DNA of 64,000 nt from Grimontia hollisae CIP 101886 (GCF_000176515.1 NZ_ADAQ01000009.1:62001-126000); one strand, 5' to 3'. Numbered from the stretch's first letter, positions 20,826-29,988 are shown. Program-made: numbers and translations. The notes: generated from the letters alone by a model not told the origin.

Positions 20826-21404
20826 TTAGTGGTTCATCAAAGGACGAACACGCTTGTCTACCGCTTCCCTGGCACGGAAGATACGAGAACGCACCGTTCC
20901 CACCGGGCAGTCCATCACTTCTGCGATCTCTTCATAACTTAAGCCATCGATCTCACGCAGGGTGATTGCCGTTTTCAGATCATCAGGTAACGCTTCAATC
21001 GTACTGAAAACGACCTGCTTCAACTGTTCAGACAACATAAGGTTCTCAGGGTTCGAAATTTCTTTCAGTGCTCCCCCATTCTCGTAATTTTCCGCCTCTT
21101 CCGCGTCAATATCACTCGATGGTGGACGGCGTCCCTGGGCAACCAGATAATTCTTCGCTGTGTTGACCGCTATGCGGTAAAGCCAGGTATAAAAAGCACT
21201 TTCACCGCGAAACCCCGGTAAGGCACGGTACGCTTTAATAAAGGCTTCCTGAGCAACATCGGGCACGTCCCCGTTGTTGCTGACGTAGCGAGAGATCAGA
21301 TTGCATACCTTGTTTTGATATTTTACGACCAGCAGGTTGAACGCCTGCTTGTCACCATTCTGTACGCGCTCAATTAAGGCTTGATCGGTTAACTGCTCGC
21401 TCAT
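20826..21404 (-). CDS. rpoE: RNA polymerase sigma-E factor
   Basis: RpoE is the extracytoplasmic-function sigma factor of the envelope stress response. The 192 residues match the E. coli length (191). Region 2 (about 25-95) contains DVAQEAFIKAYRAL and the core-binding segment; region 4 (about 130-185) has the helix-turn-helix LSYEEIAEVMDCPVGTVRSRIFRAREA. The leader contains a consensus sigma-E promoter (21571-21598), so it is autoregulated. An AAGGAG ribosome binding site lies just upstream. It is divergent from nadB, as in E. coli. Confidence 0.98.
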   Translation of the reverse strand: MSEQLTDQALIERVQNGDKQAFNLLVVKYQNKVCNLISRYVSNNGDVPDVAQEAFIKAYRALPGFRGESAFYTWLYRIAVNTAKNYLVAQGRRPPSSDIDAEEAENYENGGALKEISNPENLMLSEQLKQVVFSTIEALPDDLKTAITLREIDGLSYEEIAEVMDCPVGTVRSRIFRAREAVDKRVRPLMNH

Positions 21405-21570
21405 TCGAGCGCCTTCTCCTTATTATTGATACCGTTAGTCGGCGTTTGTAAGTGCCAGTGTCGCTGCAAAAGGTCAAGGCACTGTCAACTACCGGTATTT
21501 CTTCTCGCTCGTTGCCACTGTGGTGCACGACATCTTTAGGGTCGCGCGATTTTGTTAAATGAGCACAGTG

Positions 21571-21598
21571 TATGAGTGAAACATTAAAAGAAAGTTCC
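21571..21598 (-). promoter_or_regulatory. Sigma-E-dependent promoter of rpoE
   Basis: On the minus strand a perfect -35 GGAACTT (21592-21598) and a -10 TCATA (21571-21575, consensus TCnnA) are separated by exactly 16 bases. This is the standard sigma-E spacing and indicates positive autoregulation of the rpoE-rseABC operon. Confidence 0.88.
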
Positions 21599-21866
21599 TT
21601 TAACGGTTCTGATTAATTTGATGATTAGATCCCACTCGCAAAGTCTACCAGAATGTTTGGCTACGCCCTAACCCGGGCCCATACCTTATTTTCAACACTG
21701 TCTCATCATGGCATATCCAATAACGGAAAGAGGGTTGTCGCCGGAAGTTGCAGGCGGATAAGTGAATTGCACAGCAACATTAGTGTAAACTCACTGACAT
21801 AACTCGAACTCGTTGTTCCAGATGAAGGGATGTTCCTTTCATTTGAGCGAAAGGAATACGTAATCA
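21599..21866. other. nadB-rpoE intergenic region, nadB side
   Basis: No gene is supported here. The nadB ribosome binding site is visible as GAAAGGAAT just before its ATG. I could not assign a convincing sigma-70 promoter or a NadR-type operator. On the rpoE side, a 14-codon minus-strand frame (21489-21533) lies in the rpoE leader, but its ribosome binding site is weak. Confidence 0.4.
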
Positions 21867-23480
21867 ATGAGCAATCAAGAACACGTATGTGACGTGCTGG
21901 TGATTGGCAGTGGCGCTGCCGGCCTTTCCCTGGCGCTCCATTTAGCACCGACACAAAAAGTGATGGTGCTGAGTAAAGGACCACGCAGTGAAGGGGCGAC
22001 GTATTACGCGCAAGGAGGTATTGCTGCGGTATTCGATGAGAGTGATTCGGTCGAGTCCCACGTGGAAGATACCCAGATTGCCGGCGACGGTATCTGTGAT
22101 ACAGAGGTGGTGAAGTTTATTGCGGAAAACGCCAAGGAATGTGTTCAATGGTTGATTGATGGCGGCGTCCCATTCGATCGCGAAGATGACAACGACAGCG
22201 ATGAGCCCAAGTTCCACCTCACCCGTGAAGGCGGGCATAGCCACCGGCGTATCCTTCATGCTGCCGACGCAACTGGCGCTGCCGTGCAGACATCGCTGCA
22301 GGAAAATGTCATGCAGCATCCCAATATCCGGGTCATGGAGCGTCACAACGCGCTGGATCTGATCACCCGCAAGAAAATCGGTATCTCCGGTCCAAACCGT
22401 GTCCTCGGTGCTTATGTGTGGAACCGTGACCGTGAAGCGGTCGAAACTGTGCGTGCCAAGTTCGTCGTGTTGGCAACCGGTGGTGCGTCGAAAGTCTATC
22501 AATATACCTCTAACCCGGACGTCTCATCCGGAGACGGTATCGCCATGGCGTGGCGTGCAGGGTGCCGGGTTGCCAACCTTGAATTTAACCAGTTTCACCC
22601 GACTTGCCTGTTCCACCCGGAAGCGCGCAATTTCCTGCTGACTGAAGCCTTGCGGGGGGAAGGGGCTTACCTGCGCCGTCCTGATGGTTCACGCTTTATG
22701 CCGGATTTTGATGAGCGGGCAGAGCTGGCCCCACGCGATGTCGTTGCCCGTGCGATTGACTACGAAATGAAGCGCCTGGGTGCTGATTGTATGTATCTCG
22801 ACATCAGCCACAAAGACCCGGAGTTCATTACCAAGCACTTCCCCACTATCAATGAAAAGCTCCTATCTTTTGGCTTTGATTTGACCAAAGAGGCAATCCC
22901 GATTGTGCCTGCGGCCCATTACACCTGTGGCGGGGTAATGGTGGACAAAAACGGCCAGACGGATCTGGAAGGCCTCTATGCGGTTGGTGAAGTGAGTTAC
23001 ACCGGCCTGCACGGTGCCAATCGCATGGCCTCTAACTCCCTGCTGGAGTGTGTGGTGTATGCCTGGTCAGCCGCAAAGCACATTGGTGAGCACGCCACAC
23101 AAGCAGAGCTACCGCCAACGCTGCCACACTGGGATGACAGCCTGGTTACCTGTTCAGATGAAGAGGTGGTGATCCAACACAACTGGCATGAGCTACGCCT
23201 GTTTATGTGGGACTATGTCGGCATTGTGCGCTCTACCAAACGCCTGGAACGCGCACTGCGCCGCATCGAACTGTTAAAGCAGGAAACCCACGAGTATTAC
23301 AGCAATTTCCGGGTTTCAAACAACCTGCTGGAGCTGCGTAACCTGCTACAGGTAGCAGAGCTGATGGTACGCTGTGCCATGGCACGAAAAGAAAGCCGGG
23401 GCCTGCATTACACCATCGATTATCCGGATAAAGCCGAAGATTCCGGCCCAACCATTCTGGTGCCGGATTTCCCCTGTTAA
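21867..23480 (+). CDS. nadB: L-aspartate oxidase
   Basis: NadB oxidises L-aspartate to iminoaspartate with FAD, the first step of de novo NAD synthesis, feeding NadA. The 537 residues (E. coli 540) start with the FAD dinucleotide fold [15 protein letters not shown] (11-25), contain [20 protein letters not shown], the succinate dehydrogenase-like HPTC and RGEGAYL motifs and the EALRGEG capping-domain residues, and the C-terminal helical domain with RKESRGLHY. It is divergent from rpoE, the arrangement known from E. coli. Confidence 0.98.
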   Translation: MSNQEHVCDVLVIGSGAAGLSLALHLAPTQKVMVLSKGPRSEGATYYAQGGIAAVFDESDSVESHVEDTQIAGDGICDTEVVKFIAENAKECVQWLIDGGVPFDREDDNDSDEPKFHLTREGGHSHRRILHAADATGAAVQTSLQENVMQHPNIRVMERHNALDLITRKKIGISGPNRVLGAYVWNRDREAVETVRAKFVVLATGGASKVYQYTSNPDVSSGDGIAMAWRAGCRVANLEFNQFHPTCLFHPEARNFLLTEALRGEGAYLRRPDGSRFMPDFDERAELAPRDVVARAIDYEMKRLGADCMYLDISHKDPEFITKHFPTINEKLLSFGFDLTKEAIPIVPAAHYTCGGVMVDKNGQTDLEGLYAVGEVSYTGLHGANRMASNSLLECVVYAWSAAKHIGEHATQAELPPTLPHWDDSLVTCSDEEVVIQHNWHELRLFMWDYVGIVRSTKRLERALRRIELLKQETHEYYSNFRVSNNLLELRNLLQVAELMVRCAMARKESRGLHYTIDYPDKAEDSGPTILVPDFPC

Positions 23481-23498
23481 CTAACGCGCCCTGATGAA

Positions 23499-23525
23499 CA
23501 AAAGCCCTCAGATTGAGGGCTTTTT
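23499..23525. terminator. Bidirectional terminator between nadB and the HBM receptor gene
   Basis: AAAGCCCTCA (23501-23510) and TGAGGGC (23514-23520) form a tight stem with a 3-base loop followed by five T on the plus strand and a run of A before it, so it also serves the convergent chemoreceptor gene. Confidence 0.9.
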
Positions 23526-23548
23526 GAATCGGGGGATGTCGGGGATAT

Positions 23549-25357
23549 TTAAGAGCGGAAGGCCAAAACCGCCGTTTCCAGCTCACCACTCTGGGCGGCA
23601 ACCCTTGCCGCTGCCTGGGCATTTTCACTGGTCGCTACCGTATTTTCCGAGGTGATTGACTGGATCGAATGCACGTTTTGGTTGACTTCCTTCGCCACCA
23701 TGCTTTGCTCTTCCACCGCAGCGGCAATCTGGGTACTCATGTCCATGATCTGCTGCATATCGATAATGATGTTATCCAGCTCTGACGCTGCCTCTTCAAC
23801 ATGGCTAACCGATTGGTCACTGTCATTCTTGCACGCATTAATACGCTCTACCACACTGTTGGTCTGCTCTTGCAGAGATAAAATCATGGTCGCTATTTCA
23901 TCGGTGGATTGATTGGTACGGTTCGCCAGCGAGCGCACTTCATCGGCGACCACCGCAAACCCCCGCCCCTGTTCACCGGCCCGGGCTGCTTCAATTGCCG
24001 CATTCAACGCCAGCAGGTTGGTCTGCTCAGAAATGTCTTTGATAACATCGACCACTGTCCCAATTTTTTGCGATAGGGACACCAGGCCATGAATGTCGTT
24101 ACTGGCGGTACAAAGGCCTTCTGACAAGGTAAGAATAGCCTCTCGTGTTGCCTGAACTGTTTGATGCCCTTTCTGGGCGCGCGTCAGGCTTTGTCCGGCA
24201 TTGATTGCCGCCGTTTCGGTATTGCTGGCAATTTCACGGATAGTCGCTTCCATTTCATTGACCGCCGTCGCCGCCATATCGGCTTCTGAATGCTGCTTGC
24301 TAAGGGCCATCTCGGCACTGTGGCTGCGTGACTGAACATCAGACGCTGTAGCATTCAACGTGGTGATTGATGCTTTCACGCCGACAATCAGGGTCTGGCA
24401 ATGTTCCAGTACCAAGTTAAAGTCTTTCGCCACCAGAGCAATTTCATCGTTCCCTTCTGTCGCTGCACGCAAGGTTAAATCCCGATCAGTGGCCACGTTA
24501 TCCATGGTTGCTGTCAGGTTAGTCAGGCGACGCTGGATATACCGGTTCAGCAGAACACTGGCGGTAATTAAAAGGGCTGAGATAATGGCCAGGACGATAA
24601 TCGCACCAACAACCAGGGTATGTTGGGCACCATCTAACTCATTGGCAAGGTGACGGCGCATATCATCAAAATCAGCTTCCACCTGATGAGTCTGGCTACG
24701 AATAGCACCGAGCAAGCCCGATTTATGATCTAGCCCGACATCGCGACTCAACTGCATATAACGCTCAACCAGCCCTTTTTGTACATCAAGGGCTGGCAAT
24801 CCGGTCTCCGATTTTACGCCTTGCCAGACACGTCCAAACTCTTCATACGAAGCTTCGCTGACATCATTGATCAAAAGGCGGCTTAATGTGACAAGGTACG
24901 CGATGTCACTGACAGCAGGATTATTCTCAAGCAATTGTGCATTGGCCGCACTGAGTTCTCCCCGAATACCCGATTGGGTATCAAGGCCGAGTTTTTCATA
25001 GCCACCAGCCAGCGTCATAAAGCCTTGGTGATATTGCTTCATCGCCTGAGACACAGCACTGATCTGTGGAAGTGGAATGTTCAGTCTTTTCGCTTCTTCG
25101 TCCAGGGTATTAAGTAGGGAATTAAAGGTGTCCACGTTATCAACAAAACGGTTGACGTATTTGTTATCCATCCGTGCCAGAAAATCTTTCTCATTACGGC
25201 GCAAGTTCAACAGGCGCACTTCCAGATCAGCCACCAGAGATTGTTTGGTTTTCAAATCAATCAAGCGCTCAGATGCCTGCCAGCCAATAAAAGCAAACAA
25301 CAATAACGACACGGCTGAAAATGCCGTAAGGCCATATAATTTCGTTCTAATTTTCAT
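23549..25357 (-). CDS. Methyl-accepting chemotaxis protein with HBM ligand domain
   Basis: A transmembrane chemoreceptor of 602 residues. TM1 is about 8-27 and TM2 about 247-272; between them is a long all-helical periplasmic domain with the [15 protein letters not shown] motif (53-67), characteristic of the helical bimodular (HBM) sensor family, which in the Pseudomonas receptor McpS binds organic acids. A HAMP domain and the methylation/signalling helices follow, with the hairpin [17 protein letters not shown]. It ends in LAFRS without a CheR-binding pentapeptide. The ATG at 25357 with a GAGGG site is preferred over a GTG at 25378. It sits alone between nadB and ygfX-sdhE; the ligand is unknown. 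Confidence 0.9.
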   Translation of the reverse strand: MKIRTKLYGLTAFSAVSLLLFAFIGWQASERLIDLKTKQSLVADLEVRLLNLRRNEKDFLARMDNKYVNRFVDNVDTFNSLLNTLDEEAKRLNIPLPQISAVSQAMKQYHQGFMTLAGGYEKLGLDTQSGIRGELSAANAQLLENNPAVSDIAYLVTLSRLLINDVSEASYEEFGRVWQGVKSETGLPALDVQKGLVERYMQLSRDVGLDHKSGLLGAIRSQTHQVEADFDDMRRHLANELDGAQHTLVVGAIIVLAIISALLITASVLLNRYIQRRLTNLTATMDNVATDRDLTLRAATEGNDEIALVAKDFNLVLEHCQTLIVGVKASITTLNATASDVQSRSHSAEMALSKQHSEADMAATAVNEMEATIREIASNTETAAINAGQSLTRAQKGHQTVQATREAILTLSEGLCTASNDIHGLVSLSQKIGTVVDVIKDISEQTNLLALNAAIEAARAGEQGRGFAVVADEVRSLANRTNQSTDEIATMILSLQEQTNSVVERINACKNDSDQSVSHVEEAASELDNIIIDMQQIMDMSTQIAAAVEEQSMVAKEVNQNVHSIQSITSENTVATSENAQAAARVAAQSGELETAVLAFRS

Positions 25358-25483
25358 ATCACCACTTCCCTCTTCCACATCATGAGCCGGTGGCAGCCCG
25401 TATGGCTGCTGATTTAGGTATCGGCGTACTCAAGGTTTTTTTTAGGGATCGCGTACGATAAACAACTGACGTGGCGATCTTTG

Positions 25484-25894
25484 TCACACTTTCAATGCCA
25501 GATACACACGGCAAAGGTGTCTGAATGCGTATGGGGGAAACGCATCAAAAGACAGCACCAAACGGCGATTCTCCCCGTTACGGGCAATATCCAAAACGAT
25601 GAGATAACGGCTGAAAAACACCCTCTTCACGACGTTATATTCCTGCCCTTGATACCGACAGGTGCCATCAATATGAAGCGAGAGCTCGCCGCGATTCTGG
25701 GCAGCCAGCGTTTGCCACCCCCGGACTTCACGTAACAGAAAGCAGAGAAGGAGAGATTTGACTTCAAGCGGAAGGGCACTGGCGGCAAAAAGCAGACCTG
25801 CCGCCAGCAAGTAAAAACAAACAACCCCGCTCACACACAAGCGGGATGACCGGACCTCAGTATTAACGAAGCTTGCGGCGGTTGTGCTCAACAA
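25484..25894 (-). CDS. ygfX: YgfX-family inner-membrane protein
   Basis: A 136-residue protein of the YgfX (CptA) family, always paired with SdhE. Two adjacent hydrophobic helices (about 20-38 and 41-57, separated by little) anchor it; the C-terminal part is a cytoplasmic beta-rich domain with the [20 protein letters not shown] segment, which aligns with the E. coli W-Q-G-Q-E-W region. E. coli YgfX was reported as a toxin acting on FtsZ and MreB with SdhE as antitoxin, a view that is contested. The assigned start is TTG at 25894 inside the sdhE 3' end (32-bp overlap); in-frame TTG and GTG codons lie further in, so the start is uncertain, but the longer form gives the family length. Confidence 0.8.
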   Translation of the reverse strand: MLSTTAASFVNTEVRSSRLCVSGVVCFYLLAAGLLFAASALPLEVKSLLLCFLLREVRGWQTLAAQNRGELSLHIDGTCRYQGQEYNVVKRVFFSRYLIVLDIARNGENRRLVLSFDAFPPYAFRHLCRVYLALKV

Positions 25895-26123
25895 TCTTGT
25901 CCGTCATCGCCGCCAGCGCAGGATTTTCACTGCGGCCATGTCCCATTAACCAAGTGAACAAATCAGGATCATCGCATTCCAGTAACGCGACAAAATCCTG
26001 CTTTTCATCTTCAGATAATGTATCGAAACACTCTTCAAAAAACGGCATGATAATAACATCAAGCTCCAACATACCACGGCGGCATGCCCATTTGATACGC
26101 GCTTTGTCTTCTGCGCCCAGCAT
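25863..26123 (-). CDS. sdhE: FAD assembly factor SdhE
   Basis: SdhE (YgfY, CptB) promotes covalent flavinylation of SdhA and FrdA. The 86-residue protein has the defining RGMLELD motif at residues 16-22, then the small five-helix fold with [22 protein letters not shown] and a basic end NRRKLR. It overlaps ygfX, which follows on the same strand. It is divergent from ygfZ, which also acts in iron-sulfur/flavin-related enzyme maturation, the conserved ygfX-sdhE/ygfZ arrangement. Confidence 0.96.
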
Positions 26124-26306
26124 GAGTACCTCTGAAATTAGGTTGTAATAACTGGCCCAAATAGTATCAGTGAGGTGGTGGCCTTGCTACGGCTGAAGGA
26201 TTGAATCTTGTAACCCTGTGATCTGCCCCCATATCAAAGGCATATTGCTGACTTTGCACGTTAATAGCATTAACATAACACCCCTGATTTTTAAGCGAGA
26301 CACTCC

Positions 26307-27287
26307 ATGACTAACTGGTACCAAACACACGCTTTCCACCGGCTTCCCCTGTCGTCAGACAGCGCACTGCCAGCCCTGTCAGTGATTGCGCTCGATCATC
26401 TGGCACTGATCACGGCAGTGGGTCAGGACACCATTCCATACCTGCAAGGACAGCTCACCTGTGATCTGGTGTCGCTTGAAAAAACACGCTCAACCCTTGC
26501 CGCACACTGTGACGCCAAAGGCAAGGTGTGGTCTGCTATCCGGATTTTCCACCACGGTAACGGGGTTGCCTACGTTCAACCCGCTTCTGTGGCCGAAAAA
26601 CAGTTGGCGGAGATTAAAAAATACGCGGTGTTTTCTAAAACTGAGTTCACCCTTTCTGAGCAGGTTCTCATTGGTATTGCCGGGGAAAAAGCGAACAATG
26701 CCGTCGAGTCCCGCTTTATCGGTGAGGGGGATGTCAGACCGACACAAACCGGCACGGCAGTGCGCATTGATGGTAACCGCTGGTTACTCGCCATCGACAA
26801 AGAAGAAGCCGACACCCTGATAACTGAGCTGGGTGAACGCGCCACCCTGAGCGATAACGCACTTTGGACACTGCTCGACCTACGTGCAGCCCTGCCTGCT
26901 ATCGAGGATGCCACCACCAACGAGTTCATTCCTCAGGCCCTGAACCTTCAGGCGCTGGATGGTATCAGCTTTAAAAAAGGCTGTTATACCGGTCAGGAAA
27001 CCGTGGCGCGTGCCAAATACCGTGGCATCAATAAACGTGCAACCTACCTGCTTCAGGGTAAAGCCGAAGACGCCCCCAAAGCCGGTGATGTGTTTGACCG
27101 CAGTGTGGGCGAAAACTGGCGTACTGGCGGTACCGTGCTGACCGGCTACCGTTTTGAGGACGGCCAGGCATTGGCATTGGTTGTATTGCCCAATAACTTG
27201 GATGATAACAGCCAGTTTCGTCTGCCAGAAACAGACACGTTGTGGCAAAAAGTCGACCTGCCGTATAGCTTGGAAGACGATGCCTGA
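26307..27287 (+). CDS. ygfZ: Folate-binding protein YgfZ
   Basis: YgfZ is a tetrahydrofolate-dependent protein related to GcvT that assists assembly or repair of certain Fe-S enzymes, including the tRNA thiolase MiaB. The 326 residues (E. coli 326) contain the family-defining KGCYTGQE motif with the essential cysteine C226, preceded by a GcvT-like fold with QLTCDL near 49-54. It is divergent from sdhE. Its 3' end overlaps the next gene by 8 bp, suggesting co-transcription with the YbaK-like deacylase. Confidence 0.97.
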   Translation: MTNWYQTHAFHRLPLSSDSALPALSVIALDHLALITAVGQDTIPYLQGQLTCDLVSLEKTRSTLAAHCDAKGKVWSAIRIFHHGNGVAYVQPASVAEKQLAEIKKYAVFSKTEFTLSEQVLIGIAGEKANNAVESRFIGEGDVRPTQTGTAVRIDGNRWLLAIDKEEADTLITELGERATLSDNALWTLLDLRAALPAIEDATTNEFIPQALNLQALDGISFKKGCYTGQETVARAKYRGINKRATYLLQGKAEDAPKAGDVFDRSVGENWRTGGTVLTGYRFEDGQALALVVLPNNLDDNSQFRLPETDTLWQKVDLPYSLEDDA

Positions 27288-27768
27288 TTTGGACACCCCC
27301 ATCCTCTCTGTCCTTCGTGATGCCGGGATCCCTTTCCGGCTGTTACCGCATCAACGTGCGGCAACCACAATTCATGACGCCGCCGAGCAGCGTGGCGTCC
27401 TACCACAGCAATTGGTGAAATCCATGCTGCTTCGAGACATGGGCGGACAAATGGCATTGGCTTGCGTTCCAGGAACAGCGTCGGTTGATCCCCGTAAAGT
27501 ACGGGCTCTGCTTGGCTGCCGACGCATGACCATGGTTGACAGCCAGCATGTTCAAAGCATTACCGGCTACTCTCCCGGCACGGTAACCCCCCTTTCCGTA
27601 TATGGAATGGTCCCCATTTTCTTTGACCCGTCACTCAGTGCGTTTGAACGGGTCAATATCAGTAGCGGCTCCCCCATGGCGGGGGTTGAACTGCGCTATC
27701 AGGATTTGGCCGATATCTGTCAGCCCGTGCTTGCGGACATTTGCCGCGAGCACAAAGACGATCCTTGA
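27280..27768 (+). CDS. YbaK/EbsC-like aminoacyl-tRNA deacylase
   Basis: A 162-residue protein of the YbaK/ProX editing superfamily, which hydrolyses mischarged aminoacyl-tRNAs in trans. Visible features are AEQRGVLPQQLVKSMLLRD with the family lysine, the central VDPRKVRALLGCRRMTMV, and the GYSPGTVTPLS motif that corresponds to GxxPG in YbaK. The chosen ATG at 27280 overlaps the ygfZ stop and gives a family-like N-terminus; the longer frame from 27154 runs through ygfZ in another frame and is discarded. The amino acid specificity cannot be told from sequence; catalytic detail is inferred from the family. Confidence 0.85.
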   Translation: MPDLDTPILSVLRDAGIPFRLLPHQRAATTIHDAAEQRGVLPQQLVKSMLLRDMGGQMALACVPGTASVDPRKVRALLGCRRMTMVDSQHVQSITGYSPGTVTPLSVYGMVPIFFDPSLSAFERVNISSGSPMAGVELRYQDLADICQPVLADICREHKDDP

Positions 27769-27906
27769 AACCATTCACCATACGGTTCGATAAAAAGGGT
27801 GTAATTTACGTGCCAGAAAGCCACCCATATTTGTCTTATTTTCCATACTGTGAGCTACCCCAAACTCACGATATTGTCTTTCTGAAAATTCAATTAAGTG
27901 TCTTGC

Positions 27907-27941
27907 CTGTCACAATGTAGTCATACCCGCATCGCTATAAT
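27907..27941 (+). promoter_or_regulatory. Pho-box-like PhoB-dependent promoter candidate
   Basis: CTGTCAC (27907-27913) and TAGTCAT (27918-27924) are two 7-base half-sites 11 bases apart, as in the Pho box (consensus CTGTCAT, AT-rich 4-mer, CTGTCAT). A perfect -10 TATAAT (27936-27941) follows 11 bases later, with no good -35, which is the layout of PhoB-activated promoters. It would drive the small gene at 28047 with an untranslated leader of roughly 95 bases. First half-site 6/7, second 5/7. Confidence 0.55.
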
Positions 27942-28046
27942 GCCGCCCGCCCAAACCGGACCAAAAAGCGTGGCGGTTAACCCTCACAGTTCGTCTTACT
28001 GGTTTTAGGTTGTTGACGAGCAAAGAATACACAAAAGGAATAGCGA

Positions 28047-28250
28047 ATGCGGATGTTTAATCGTTATGTCCCTTCATTGATTGCGAAACACGTTTACCGG
28101 CTGTTCAGTGGACGTATTCATATTGATGGACGGGGCGATTTCGACTTTCATCAGGGAATGGTGCAGGCGCAGTCAGATGGAAATATTGAGCATTACCGGA
28201 CAGTCAAGGAAATCAACGCTGAAATCCGTAAACTAAAGGAAATGTATTAA
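28047..28250 (+). CDS. Uncharacterised 67-residue basic protein
   Basis: I do not recognise this protein. The start ATG is preceded by AAAGGAATAG, a good ribosome binding site, and the gene has its own promoter and terminator, so it looks real. Residues 1-20 are basic and amphipathic (MRMFNRYVPSLIAKHVYRLF), followed by GRIHIDGRGDFDFHQG, which reads like a short beta hairpin, and a charged C-terminal helix (EINAEIRKLKEM). There are no cysteines and no transmembrane helix. The upstream Pho-box-like element suggests expression under phosphate limitation. A nucleic-acid or membrane-surface binding role would fit the charge but is only a guess. Confidence 0.7.
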   Translation: MRMFNRYVPSLIAKHVYRLFSGRIHIDGRGDFDFHQGMVQAQSDGNIEHYRTVKEINAEIRKLKEMY

Positions 28251-28284
28251 TAGTTTTGGGGTTGTTTCCCCAGCACTTCGCTTG

Positions 28285-28314
28285 AAAAAACACCGCGTTC
28301 ATGCGGTGTTTTTT
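28285..28314. terminator. Bidirectional terminator between the 67-residue gene and gcvH
   Basis: AAAAAACACCGC (28285-28296) and GCGGTGTTTTTT (28303-28314) form a 12-bp stem with a 6-base loop, with A and T runs on each side, suitable for the two convergent genes. Confidence 0.92.
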
Positions 28315-28333
28315 TCTCTGGATGTCAGAGGAG

Positions 28334-28726
28334 TTACTCTTCTTCGTCAATGGAATCCTGATACGCTTCTGCATCCAGCAAATCATCAATTTCACCCTGA
28401 TCGCTGATACGTATTTGGAACAACCAGCCGTCGCCATAAGGATCGCTGTTGACCAATTCAGGCGCACCATCAAGCTCCTCATTAATCGCAACGATCTCGC
28501 CCGTCAAGGGTGAATAAATATCAGATGCCGCCTTTACAGACTCTGCCACGGCACAGTCATCACCGGCATCAACGGTGTCACCCACATCCGGCAAATCGAC
28601 AAAAACCATGTCACCCAGCAGAGCTTGAGCGTGATCAGAAATACCCACGGTATAAACACCGTCACCTTCTGGCCTCACCCATTCGTGAGAGGAGGTAAAT
28701 TTTAGCTCAGAGGGGATATTGCTCAT
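28334..28726 (-). CDS. gcvH: Glycine cleavage system H protein
   Basis: GcvH is the lipoyl carrier that shuttles the aminomethyl group between GcvP, GcvT and GcvL. The 130-residue protein has the ASEWV-like start ([13 protein letters not shown]), the lipoylation motif [12 protein letters not shown] with the target lysine near position 65, and the conserved GDGWLFQI. The gene is alone: neither gcvT nor gcvP adjoins it, whereas in E. coli it lies in gcvTHP. It has its own ribosome binding site (AGAAGGAA), no visible glycine riboswitch, and ends at the shared terminator at 28285. GcvH can also serve as a lipoyl relay. Confidence 0.95.
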   Translation of the reverse strand: MSNIPSELKFTSSHEWVRPEGDGVYTVGISDHAQALLGDMVFVDLPDVGDTVDAGDDCAVAESVKAASDIYSPLTGEIVAINEELDGAPELVNSDPYGDGWLFQIRISDQGEIDDLLDAEAYQDSIDEEE

Positions 28727-28890
28727 AAATCAGATTCCTTCTAAAAAAATGCAGCGATGCCGGACAAATTAGGAAAGCCTTAAGCCGTTAGCAAGAAAAA
28801 TCACCGTACAAAAAGCCATTGTTTTAACTCGATCATACCTTGGGATTATGGCTCATGATCCGGGCCGCACCTCACCGTTTTCTTCCCAAT

Positions 28891-28924
28891 AAAAACGCCA
28901 GCGACTGTCTCCATATCGCTGGCG
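28891..28924 (-). terminator. Terminator after the downstream mscS paralogue
   Basis: CGCCAGCGA (28896-28904) and TCGCTGGCG (28916-28924) form a perfect 9-bp stem followed on the minus strand by five T. Confidence 0.9.
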
Positions 28925-28937
28925 AATAGCCAAAGAC

Positions 28938-29771
28938 TTAACCGTTGGCTTTGTTGACGTGCACGTCCATCTGCGGGAAGGGAATTTCAATACCTTCTGC
29001 ATCCAGCGCTTCTTTCATCGCTTGCAACAGGTCGAAATACACTGCCCAGTAGTCTGCTGTGCGTACCCAAGGACGTACCACCAGGTTAACAGATGAATCG
29101 GCCAGTTCTACCACACCGATAGTTGGCGCCGGGGTGCTCAGCAGGCGGGTTTCTTTTGCCAATACATCTGCCAGCACGTGTTTGGTTTTCTGCAGATCAG
29201 CACTGTAGGAGACCCCTATCACATAATCGATTCGACGGGTATCGTGGCGAGAATAGTTAGTGATGGGACTCGAGATAATCGCACCGTTGGGTACCACCAC
29301 CATTTTGTTATCCGGTGTTTTCAGCACAGTAGAGAAAATTTGGATCGAGTCAACAGAGCCTGAGACGCCAGCCACTTCTACATAGTCACCACTCTTGAAT
29401 GGACGAAACGCCACAATCAATACACCCGCAGCAAAGTTTGACAGTGAGCCTTGCAGAGCCAGGCCAACCGCCAGGCCTGCGGCACCAATAACCGCAACGA
29501 CGGATGCGGTCTGGACACCGAGACGGCCCAACGCGGCAATCAACACGATAACGAACAGTAAGTAACGAACAAAAGTATGCACGAAGTCGACAACGGCTTT
29601 GTCGAACCCTTTTTTACGCATCACATTGGCGGCACTATTAGCAATGGCTTTAACAACCCAGTTACCAATAATAAGAATGAGAAGCGCGGAGATGATGTTG
29701 ACACCGTATTGAAGTAGCAGTTCCTGATTATTATTAAACCAGTTCATTGCTTCATTTGTAGCATTTTCCAT
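28938..29771 (-). CDS. Small-conductance mechanosensitive channel MscS, paralogue 2
   Basis: A 277-residue MscS-family channel that releases osmolytes on hypo-osmotic shock. Three helices (about 18-45, 60-80 and the pore-lining TM3 with the G/A-rich LAVGLALQGSLSNFAAGVLI) precede the cytoplasmic cage, with the beta domain signature GDYVEVAGVSGSVDSI and PNGAIISSPITNYS. It is about 70% identical by eye to the next gene upstream, so this is a tandem duplication. The ATG at 29771 with an AAGGA site is used rather than a longer frame from 29810. A terminator separates the copies, so they can be regulated separately. Confidence 0.93.
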   Translation of the reverse strand: MENATNEAMNWFNNNQELLLQYGVNIISALLILIIGNWVVKAIANSAANVMRKKGFDKAVVDFVHTFVRYLLFVIVLIAALGRLGVQTASVVAVIGAAGLAVGLALQGSLSNFAAGVLIVAFRPFKSGDYVEVAGVSGSVDSIQIFSTVLKTPDNKMVVVPNGAIISSPITNYSRHDTRRIDYVIGVSYSADLQKTKHVLADVLAKETRLLSTPAPTIGVVELADSSVNLVVRPWVRTADYWAVYFDLLQAMKEALDAEGIEIPFPQMDVHVNKANG

Positions 29772-29857
29772 TGCAGTTTCCTTGGTGTTGTTACGCCTTA
29801 TAAATATCATCCTGAACCTGACGAACTTGCCCGGATGAAAATCAGAGCAGAGTGTAC

Positions 29858-29886
29858 AGTTTAATCAGCAATAAAAAGTGTCTCAA
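29858..29886 (-). promoter_or_regulatory. Possible promoter of the downstream mscS paralogue
   Basis: Minus-strand TTGAGA (29881-29886) and TAAACT (29858-29863) are 17 bases apart, between the terminator of the upstream copy and the start of this gene. The hexamers match consensus only moderately (4/6 each), so the call rests on position and spacing. Confidence 0.35.
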
Positions 29887-29934
29887 TTTTAACACGAAAA
29901 CGCTCTAATCATGTGCTTTCGCGAGAGCTTAAAC

Positions 29935-29960
29935 AAAAAACCCTGCCAATTGGCAGGGTT
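29935..29960 (-). terminator. Terminator between the two mscS copies
   Basis: AACCCTGCC and GGCAGGGTT (29939-29960) form a 9-bp stem with loop AATT, followed on the minus strand by six T. It ends transcripts of the upstream copy. Confidence 0.92.
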
Positions 29961-29988
29961 TCAGCATCAAGATTGCTAGTATCCGCAA

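Noticed and set aside
28727..28937. Glycine riboswitch upstream of gcvH
   Set aside because: No paired-aptamer layout or conserved core was found; the leader is short and AT-rich.
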